Below are positions 58,093 through 64,000 of a stretch of 64,000 nucleotides of DNA, piece after piece. The stretch is from Streptomyces sp. DH41 (GTDB lineage Bacteria > Actinomycetota > Actinomycetes > Streptomycetales > Streptomycetaceae): NCBI RefSeq assembly GCF_029813785.1, contig NZ_JARVKY010000013.1, positions 1 to 64,000 on the forward strand, written 5' to 3'. The position numbers were made by a program, and so were the translations under genes. Position 1 is the first letter of the stretch; every line of letters starts with the position of its first letter. The notes under the pieces were generated by a model. It saw only the letters and a list, made by a program, of their open reading frames with translations, searched no databases and had not been told where the DNA came from.

Positions 58093-58320
58093 CCTGACAC
58101 ACCACCGTGCGTGCGGGCCGCGGCCCACGGCCCCAGCGGCCGGTCCGCCGCCCGCACGCCACATGCCACACGCCATGCCACACGCCACGACCGCGATCCA
58201 CTGCCGCCGAGCGGGGGACATCCGGGCCGTGGCGGCGCCCGCGGCGCCACCGCGGCACGCAAGCCAAGGCCGTGCGGCCCCGCGCGGGCCCCGCGCCACC
58301 GAACCCTGGGGGACACCAGC

Positions 58321-58983
58321 ATGCCCGGCACCGACGCCACCGCCACCGCCCGATCCCGGCTCGCCGACGCCCGGCTCTACCTGTGCACGGACGCCCGCCG
58401 TGACCAGGGCGACCTGCCCGAGTTCCTGGACGCGGTGCTGGCCGGCGGCGTCGACATCGTGCAGCTGCGCGACAAGGGCATGGAGGCGGGGGAGGAGCTG
58501 GAGCACCTCGAGGTCTTCGCCGAGGCCTGCGCCCGCCACGGCAGGCTCCTCGCGGTGAACGACCGGGCGGACGTCGCCCACGCCGCCCGCGCCGACGTGC
58601 TGCACCTCGGACAGGGCGACCTGCCGGTGCCCGCCGCCCGGGCGATCCTCGGCGACGACGTCCTCGTGGGCCGCTCCACGCACGCCGAGTCCGAGGCCGC
58701 CTCCGCCGCCGTCCAGGACGGCGTGGACTACTTCTGCACCGGCCCGTGCTGGCCCACTCCCACCAAGCCCGGCCGCCACGCGCCCGGCCTCGGCCTGGTC
58801 CGTCACACGGCGTCCCTGGGCACCGACCGCCCCTGGTTCGCCATCGGCGGCATCGACCTCGGCAACCTCGACGAGGTACTGGAGGCCGGTGCCCGGCGCG
58901 TCGTCGTCGTCCGGGCGATCACCGCGGCCGACGACCCGGGCGCGGCGGCCGCCGAGTTCGCGAAGCGACTGCGGCAGGCGTAG
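58321..58983 (+). CDS. thiE: Thiamin phosphate synthase
   Basis: 220 residues from ATG 58321 after GGGGGACACC; the frame stays open upstream without coding likeness. TIM barrel with LYLCTDAR, VDIVQLRDKG, LAVNDRADVA, LHLGQGDLP, VGRSTHAESEA and FAIGGIDLGNLDEV. It couples the thiazole and HMP-pyrophosphate parts of thiamin. No THI box is visible in the 228 bases upstream; instead there are CCACATGCCACACGCC repeats and a GC-rich stem. Confidence 0.92.
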   Translation: MPGTDATATARSRLADARLYLCTDARRDQGDLPEFLDAVLAGGVDIVQLRDKGMEAGEELEHLEVFAEACARHGRLLAVNDRADVAHAARADVLHLGQGDLPVPAARAILGDDVLVGRSTHAESEAASAAVQDGVDYFCTGPCWPTPTKPGRHAPGLGLVRHTASLGTDRPWFAIGGIDLGNLDEVLEAGARRVVVVRAITAADDPGAAAAEFAKRLRQA

Positions 58984-59047
58984 ATCGAGGACTGTGTCCA
59001 AGGAGTGGACAACAACTCGACAATGCGGACAAATATCCCGCATCCGG

Positions 59048-59076
59048 TTGGGTGACCGCCGCCCCCTGGCTAACCT
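59048..59076 (+). promoter_or_regulatory. metF promoter, probably leaderless
   Basis: TTGGGT (59048-59053), 17 bases, TAACCT (59071-59076). The ATG begins 7 bases after the -10, so the message should begin at the start codon. Just upstream is ATGCGG...CCGCAT (59023-59043), a dyad with 9-base spacer, a possible operator. Confidence 0.6.
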
Positions 59077-59082
59077 GCCCGT

Positions 59083-60006
59083 ATGGCCCTCGGAACCGCA
59101 ACCACCAGGACTGATCGCGCACGCACCGTGCGCGACATGCTCGCGTCCGGCAAGACGACGTACTCGTTCGAGTTCTCCGCGCCGAAGACGGCCAAGGGCG
59201 AGAAGAACCTGTGGAGCGCGCTGCGGCGGGTCGAGGCGGTCGCGCCCGACTTCGTCTCCGTGACCTACGGCGCCGGCGGTTCCACACGCGCGGGGACGGT
59301 CAAGGAGACCGAGCAGATCGTCGCCGACACGACGCTGACCCCCGTGGCCCACCTCACCGCCGTCGACCACTCCGTCGCCGAGCTGCGCAACATCATCGGT
59401 CAGTACGCGGACGCCGGGATCCGCAATATGCTGGCGGTGCGCGGCGACCCGCCCGGCGACCCCACGGCCGACTGGGTCCCGCACCCGCAGGGGCTGACCT
59501 ACGCCGCCGAACTGGTCCGGCTCATCAAGGAGTCGGGCGACTTCTGCGTCGGCGTCGCGGCCTTCCCGGAGATGCACCCGCGCTCCGCCGACTGGGACAC
59601 GGACGTGACGCACTTCGTCGACAAGTGCCGGGCCGGCGCCGACTACGCGATCACGCAGATGTTCTTCCAGCCCGAGTCCTACCTGCGCCTGCGCGACCGG
59701 GTCGCCGCGGCCGGCTGCGAGACCCCGGTGATTCCCGAGGTCATGCCGGTGACCAGTGTGAAGATGCTGGAGAGGTTGCCAAAGCTCAGCAACGCCTCGT
59801 TCCCGGCCGAGCTGAAAGAGCGGATCCTCGGAGCAAAGGACGATCCGACCGCTGTACGCTCCATTGGCATCGAGTTCGCCACGGAGTTCTGCGCGCGGCT
59901 ACTGGCCGAGGGTGTGCCCGGACTGCACTTCATCACGCTCAACAACTCCACGGCGACCCTGGAAATCTACGAGAACCTGGGCCTGCACCACCCACCGCGG
60001 GCCTAG
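59083..60006 (+). CDS. metF: Methylenetetrahydrofolate reductase
   Basis: 307 residues, TIM barrel. FEFSAPKTAKGEKNL with the catalytic Glu, SVTYGAGGS, HLTAVDHS, NMLAVRGDPPGD, VAAFPEMHP, ITQMFFQP and GLHFITLN: all family features. It makes 5-methyl-THF for methionine synthesis, so it links by pathway to SAM and to the SAM-IV-controlled gene at 15748, though no SAM riboswitch precedes metF. The gene lies opposite to the thi genes' FAD partner. Confidence 0.95.
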   Translation: MALGTATTRTDRARTVRDMLASGKTTYSFEFSAPKTAKGEKNLWSALRRVEAVAPDFVSVTYGAGGSTRAGTVKETEQIVADTTLTPVAHLTAVDHSVAELRNIIGQYADAGIRNMLAVRGDPPGDPTADWVPHPQGLTYAAELVRLIKESGDFCVGVAAFPEMHPRSADWDTDVTHFVDKCRAGADYAITQMFFQPESYLRLRDRVAAAGCETPVIPEVMPVTSVKMLERLPKLSNASFPAELKERILGAKDDPTAVRSIGIEFATEFCARLLAEGVPGLHFITLNNSTATLEIYENLGLHHPPRA

Positions 60007-60062
60007 ACCGGTCGCACGTATTTACGACACACTGCGTAACGGCCACTGGGAGAGGGGCGTAC

Positions 60063-61064
60063 ATGGGCTGGACGGTCCTCTACATCGCGTTCGGCGGCGT
60101 CGCACTGTGGCTGCTCGGTGAGGTGCTGCTGCAGTACAAGGCGCGGCTGCGCTACCGGCTGCTCGCCTTCGGCGGCTTCCTCGGTGTCGTGATCGGTGTC
60201 CTGATCCCGTCCGTCGTCGTCATCGGGCTGGGCGCGGCCGCCTTCGCGGTCGGTCAGACCTACGTCACGCTGTCGTTCCGCCGAGGCTTCGAGGCCGGCT
60301 GGGCGGTCAACGCCCCGTCGAGCCTCGTCGGCAAACGCGGCCGTCCCGAACGCGGCCGCCGGGAACCGACGTTGGAGGTCTCCGGTCTCGAAGCGGCCGA
60401 GGGCGCCCGGCACGACCACGACGCCTACGGTGACGGCGCACAGAGCCATGCCGCGGGGCAGGGCGGCCTCCCGTACGGCCACGACGACTACGGCCACGAC
60501 GACCGCGACGACGTCTTCACCCCGGCCCGCGCGGCCGACCCCACGGCCGCGGAGACCACCGCCGTCTACGAGCCGCAGCCCATGCCGGACGACACCGGCT
60601 CGTACGGTGTCTACGCCGACGCCGGCTTCGGCCACGACCAGCAGGCACCGGCCGGGGCCGCGCAGGGCGCCGACCCGTCCTACGCCTACGACTACCCGGG
60701 CTACGGGCAGCAGCAGGGGTACGGCTACGACACCGGCGGCCAGCAGCAGTACGCCGCCTACTCCGACCCGTACATCGGCACCCACAACTACAGCGGTGCG
60801 TCGTACGACACCGGCTCCTACGACACGACCGGCGGGCAGCAGTACGGCCAGCAGGGCTACGGGCAGGACCAGTACGCCACCGGCACGCCCGGCGGCTACG
60901 GCGGCGAGACCCCGGCCGGCGGGGTCTGGGTGCCGCAGCAGCGCAGCACCGACGACCCCTACGGCGGCGAACTCCCGCAGGAGCAGACGTACCCGTACCA
61001 GGGCGACGGCCGGCCGCAGGGCCAGAACCAGGGCCAGGGCTACGACGAGCAGTACCGTTTCTGA
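60063..61064 (+). CDS. Two-helix membrane protein with Tyr/Gln/Gly-rich low-complexity tail
   Basis: 333 residues from ATG 60063 with GGGAGAGGGG upstream. Two membrane helices (about 3-20 and 32-60), a short RG-rich stretch (KRGRPERGRREP) and ~240 residues of low complexity: many Tyr in YG, GYG, QQYG and DYG contexts, His/Asp clusters and Gln runs. The composition is like prion-like domains that phase-separate. Function unknown. Likely a membrane-tethered disordered protein. Confidence 0.75.
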   Translation: MGWTVLYIAFGGVALWLLGEVLLQYKARLRYRLLAFGGFLGVVIGVLIPSVVVIGLGAAAFAVGQTYVTLSFRRGFEAGWAVNAPSSLVGKRGRPERGRREPTLEVSGLEAAEGARHDHDAYGDGAQSHAAGQGGLPYGHDDYGHDDRDDVFTPARAADPTAAETTAVYEPQPMPDDTGSYGVYADAGFGHDQQAPAGAAQGADPSYAYDYPGYGQQQGYGYDTGGQQQYAAYSDPYIGTHNYSGASYDTGSYDTTGGQQYGQQGYGQDQYATGTPGGYGGETPAGGVWVPQQRSTDDPYGGELPQEQTYPYQGDGRPQGQNQGQGYDEQYRF

Positions 61065-61110
61065 CGCGGCCCGCGTGGCCTCAGCCGCCCGGTGAGGGGC
61101 GCCCGCCCGC

Positions 61111-62610
61111 TCACTGGGAGCCCCGGAACTCCGGTCCCTCCACGACGAGTCCGGCGACCAGCGCGCCCGACATGCCCGCGTGCGGCAGGCCTCCACCGGG
61201 GTGGGACCAGCCGCCGGCCGTGAACAGCCCGCCGACGCGCGTGCCGTTCGCCGCGTGCAGCAGGCGTCCGCCGCCCCCCGCCAGCGCCGGAACGGGCACC
61301 GCGCCGCCCTCCGCACCGGTCGCCTCCGCGACATCGGCCGGGGTGCGCACCTCCTGCCACAGCAGACGCTCACGCAGATCCGGAATCGCACGCTCGGCGA
61401 CCTCGACGAGGCGCCCGGCGAGGTCTCCGGCATCGGCCCCGCCGCCGGCGGGCACCACCGAGGTCAGGGTGACCGCCTCGTGGTCCGCGTCCGGGACCAG
61501 CGCCGCGTCATCGGGGCGCAGGACCGTGACGGTCGGACGCGCGGGCACGCCGGGTGCCGGGCCGAACAGCGCGTCCAACTCGGCCGCACGGTCCGGCGCG
61601 TGCACCACCGTCCGGTGCGCCGTGCCCGGGGGACGGCCGCCGCGCAGCGCCAGCAGCACCGTCAGCCGGCTCGCCCCACCGCGCTGCGCGGGCACCTCGC
61701 CGTCGCCCCGCACCGCCGACCCCCCGCACAGGCGGTCCAGCACACCGGGCGCCACACCGGCCACCACGAACTCCGCCTCGGCGACGCCGCCCTCGGCCAG
61801 CTCCACCCCCGCCACCCGGCCGTCCTTCTCGACGACTGCCGTGACCTCGGTGCCGAAGCGGAACTCGACCCGGCGGGCCAGACACCGCTCGTACACCGCC
61901 CGCGCCAGCTCCCGCAGACCGCCGCCGCGCACATACCACACACCGAAGGCGTACTCCATGTACGGCAGCACGGCGGCGTTCGCCGGGGCGGTGCGGGGGT
62001 CCAGGCCGTACGCGAGCGCGTGGCTCTCCAGGAGGGCGGCGAGCCGGGCGTCCCGCAGCTCCCAGGCGCCGACCTCGGCGAGCGTGTCGGCCCGGCGGGT
62101 GCGCAGCAGCCGCTTGTGCGGGACCGCGGGATAGGGCTCGCGCTCGGCCAGCACCTCCCAGTTCGGCCACAGCGGCTCCTCCAGGAGCGGGCGGCGCGTC
62201 CGGTCCCAGGTCTCCCGGGCCCGCACCAGGAAGTCGCCCCAGCGCTGTCCGGCGGCCCGGCCGAGCGCCTCGTCCAGGGAGGCGACGACGCCCGCCCGGG
62301 AGGCGTTCGGCAGGGAGACCTCCGTGCCGTCCGCGAACACGTGCCGTGCCGACGGGTCGACCTGGACCAGCTCGACACACGCCTCCAGCGGCTCCTTGCC
62401 GGTCTTGACGAACAGATCGCGCCACACCGCGGGCAGGGGCAGCAGACCGGGGCCGGTGTCGAAGGAGAAGCCGTCCCGCTCGAAGCGGCCCAGGGCGCCG
62501 CCGTACGTCCGAGCCCGCTCGTACACCGCCACCCGGTGGCCCGCGACGGCCAGCCGGGCGGCGGCCGCCATCGCGCCCATCCCGGCGCCGATCACCGCAA
62601 TCCGTGCCAT
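61111..62610 (-). CDS. Phytoene desaturase-like FAD oxidoreductase
   Basis: 499 residues from ATG 62610. N-terminal FAD site IAVIGAGMGAMAAAARLA (about 4-21), YERARTYGGALGRF, FDTGPGLLPLP, and C-terminal GGWSHPGGGLPHAGMSGALVA: the CrtI-type order. It could desaturate a carotenoid or oxidise another isoprenoid or a retinol-like substrate; the rest of a carotenoid cluster is not in the window. It faces the TetR gene across a 535-base gap in the same direction. Confidence 0.85.
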   Translation of the reverse strand: MARIAVIGAGMGAMAAAARLAVAGHRVAVYERARTYGGALGRFERDGFSFDTGPGLLPLPAVWRDLFVKTGKEPLEACVELVQVDPSARHVFADGTEVSLPNASRAGVVASLDEALGRAAGQRWGDFLVRARETWDRTRRPLLEEPLWPNWEVLAEREPYPAVPHKRLLRTRRADTLAEVGAWELRDARLAALLESHALAYGLDPRTAPANAAVLPYMEYAFGVWYVRGGGLRELARAVYERCLARRVEFRFGTEVTAVVEKDGRVAGVELAEGGVAEAEFVVAGVAPGVLDRLCGGSAVRGDGEVPAQRGGASRLTVLLALRGGRPPGTAHRTVVHAPDRAAELDALFGPAPGVPARPTVTVLRPDDAALVPDADHEAVTLTSVVPAGGGADAGDLAGRLVEVAERAIPDLRERLLWQEVRTPADVAEATGAEGGAVPVPALAGGGGRLLHAANGTRVGGLFTAGGWSHPGGGLPHAGMSGALVAGLVVEGPEFRGSQ

Positions 62611-63145
62611 GCCAGGGACTTTATCCGCCGCCACCGACAATCCGGCCCCAGGGGCCACCGGGCCGCACACCTGCGGGAACGGCCGGACACCTGCGGGAAC
62701 GGCCGGACACCTGCGGGAACGGCCGGCGACCGACCAGTTCCGGGTACCGCGACGGGCGCGCGTGACCGGCCGGGGACACACCGCTGTGGGCCGGGGTACG
62801 CACGACTGAGTACCCGTACCTAGCCCGGTAGATGAGTACCCGCGCGGATGGGCCACCACCTGCGAGAACGAGAGAGTGGAGGCACGGAGAGGGGCACGGC
62901 TCCGGAACCGGCGACACGGGGCGCCGGAACGGAGCCGGGCCCGCGATCCGCTCCTTCCGCCGACCGCGGTCGGCGGGAGCGAGGCACGGGGGATCCCGGG
63001 GGAACGACCGAGGACGGGAGTTCCGACGGGGGGACGTACGGGGGAGCAGGAGAAGGCGCCGGTCCGACGGTGGCCCGCGGGGGACGCGGCCACCACGGGC
63101 CGGCGCTCTTCGCACGCGGCCGGTCATCCGGGCGCGGTCCCCGGC
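62611..63145. other. 535-base non-coding region between the CrtI-like and TetR genes
   Basis: Contains three 20-base tandem repeats (62667-62726), then GAGTACCCG twice (62809-62817 and 62834-62842) in a GGTACG/GAGTACC-rich stretch, and a 250-base GC-rich part with long open frames but no ribosome site matching a family. I consider these frames chance. The promoter of the CrtI-like gene (minus) must be in the left part. Confidence 0.45.
62667..62726. repeat. Three perfect 20-base direct repeats
   Basis: ACACCTGCGGGAACGGCCGG at 62667, 62687 and 62707, identical. They lie 56-116 bases upstream of the CrtI-like start codon. With an exact spacing of 20 bases (about two helical turns) all copies face the same side of DNA. 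Confidence 0.9.
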
Positions 63146-63790
63146 TCAGGGGCGTCCGCTCACGCGCCCCTGCAGCAGCCGCGACAGGGCCGCGTGCACG
63201 TCGTCGAGGGAGCGTTCCGCCTGGAACGCCTTCCAGTCCAGCGCCGCCACCAGGACCATGCCGACCAGCGCCGCAGCGGTCAGCGGTACGTCGATCTCCT
63301 CGCTGAACTCACCGCTCGCCACGCCCTCGCGCAGCACGCCCTCCACCACCGCGACGGCCTCCTGCCGGACCACCAGCAGCGTGGACTGCCAGGCCCGGTT
63401 GGTCCGCCACAGCTCGGCCACGTAGAGCTGGGTGAAGGCCGGGTAGCGGTCGATGAAGACGAGCCCCGCGCGGACCATCGCGTCCAGGGCGTCGACCCGG
63501 CCGCGGCCCTCCCGCGCCGTCCGCTGTGCCGCCTCCCGCAGCGACGCGGTGAGGAGCCCGACACCATGGCGCAGCAACTCCTCGAAGAGGACGGACTTGC
63601 TGGCGAAGTTGTAGTAGACCGTGCCCTTCGCGACCCCGGCGCGTTCGGCGATCTCGTCCACGGTGGTGGCGGAGAAGCCCTGCTCGGCGATGAGGGTGAC
63701 GGCCGCCTCGTAGAGCTTCTGCCGGGTGGCCTCGCGACGGCTGCCGCCGTGCGTGGCGGCGCTGCTGCTTTCCATGGTCCCGATTGTCAC
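63146..63790 (-). CDS. TetR-family transcriptional regulator
   Basis: 214 residues from GTG 63790 (ATG 63775 is an alternative). N-terminal HTH: LIAEQGFSATTVDEIAERAGVAKGTVYYNFASKSVLFEELL. The C-terminal ligand domain is helical without recognised ligand. Divergent from the gene starting at 63936; such pairs usually mean the regulator controls the divergent gene, often a transporter. The CrtI-like gene downstream may also be a target. Confidence 0.92.
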   Translation of the reverse strand: MTIGTMESSSAATHGGSRREATRQKLYEAAVTLIAEQGFSATTVDEIAERAGVAKGTVYYNFASKSVLFEELLRHGVGLLTASLREAAQRTAREGRGRVDALDAMVRAGLVFIDRYPAFTQLYVAELWRTNRAWQSTLLVVRQEAVAVVEGVLREGVASGEFSEEIDVPLTAAALVGMVLVAALDWKAFQAERSLDDVHAALSRLLQGRVSGRP

Positions 63791-63935
63791 AGCACCTTTC
63801 CGGACCAGCCGACTCGAACCTACGACCGAAGCAAAAGTCCAGGTCGGGGCGGATTGTCAGTGGCATACCTCACGATGGGCACATACGGCACCTCCTGCCC
63901 GGGCGTGCCGTCACGGAGACGACAGGAGGATCGTC

Positions 63936-64000
63936 ATGGCCCACTCGTCCGCAGCCGCCGCCCGGCGGCGCCGCGCGGCCGGCCCTGCACCCTCACTGAC
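63936..64000 (+). CDS. Start of a gene cut by the window edge
   Basis: ATG 63936 follows ACAGGAGGA at good spacing. 21 codons are visible: MAHSSAAAARRRRAAGPAPS and two more, Ala/Arg-rich, as at the start of a membrane or exported protein. It is divergent from TetR. Nothing more can be said. Confidence 0.55.
   Translation, partial: MAHSSAAAARRRRAAGPAPSL

Noticed and set aside
62667..62726. Possible CRISPR array
   Set aside because: Repeats are directly adjacent without spacers and number only three; no cas genes.
62832..63425. Frames of 197 and 152 residues in the gap left of TetR
   Set aside because: Arg/Gly/Pro-rich, overlap the TetR gene antisense, no ribosome site or recognised domain.
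1..64000. rRNA, tRNA, prophage, integrase or plasmid functions
   Set aside because: I looked for conserved motifs and gene families of these kinds and saw none; base composition is even apart from short intergenic islands.

Overview
The window is high-GC actinobacterial chromosome. Several features point to Streptomyces of the S. coelicolor type: long third-position-GC-rich frames, many GTG/TTG starts, AAGGAG-type ribosome sites, the MacRS-like two-component pair, a ROK glucokinase, and dispersed intergenic repeats typical of that genus. It is core housekeeping chromosome. I see no phage, plasmid, rRNA, tRNA, CRISPR or secondary-metabolite cluster.

Layout. 1-4.5 kb: a secreted/anchored protein, a PfkB-family kinase and a cysteine desulfurase fused to a TusA domain. 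4.8-14.2 kb: the aerobic respiratory block, ctaC-ctaD-ctaF, then an L,D-transpeptidase and an odd receiver-like gene, then ctaE-qcrC-qcrA-qcrB (the bcc-aa3 supercomplex). 14.3-20 kb: trpD, a SufS-like enzyme behind a SAM-IV riboswitch, and a glycerate kinase with an anion permease. 20-25.6 kb: an OmpR-type two-component system with a small acidic exported protein, a stand-alone AsnC ligand domain, a rhomboid protease, a zinc-ribbon protein and a NYN nuclease. 25.8-34 kb: envelope genes (two NlpC/P60 hydrolases, a metalloprotease-like lipoprotein, two mannosyltransferase-type enzymes including a PimB'-like one, FadD15-like acyl-CoA ligase). 34-45.5 kb: phosphoesterase, SRPBCC protein, degenerate ArsA-like ATPase, glucokinase, endonuclease-like protein, esterase, PlsC, MacS/MacR and a D-2-hydroxyacid dehydrogenase. 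45.4-51.7 kb: TrpEG under a Trp attenuator, divergent DAHP synthase, iron-box-controlled bfd, bacterioferritin, a molybdopterin oxidoreductase and endonuclease IV. 51.7-60 kb: a PASTA kinase, thiOSG behind a TPP riboswitch, a FAD reductase, an Rv2175c-like DNA-binding protein, thiE and metF. 60-64 kb: a Tyr/Gln-rich membrane protein, a phytoene-desaturase-like oxidoreductase, a TetR regulator and the start of a further gene.

The overall gene content matches, gene family by gene family, what I remember of the M. tuberculosis Rv2172c-Rv2202c segment (metF-like, Rv2175c, pknL, aroG, plsC-like, Rv2184c ATPase, Rv2185c SRPBCC, fadD15, pimB', NlpC/P60, trpD, ctaE-qcrCAB, ctaF, ctaC, PfkB kinase). 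This suggests an ancient conserved actinobacterial neighbourhood joining respiration, envelope lipid mannosylation and aromatic amino acid supply.

The most notable non-coding content is a set of cis-regulatory RNAs and sites: SAM-IV riboswitch with a following six-codon ORF, trpL attenuator with WWW codons, TPP riboswitch and a DmdR/IdeR-type iron box. There are also several palindromes and tandem repeats of unknown role, and a MITE-like inverted-repeat element that supplies the C-terminus of the rhomboid protein. I found no wholly new multi-gene system; the best leads are these small elements and a few degenerate or fused proteins.
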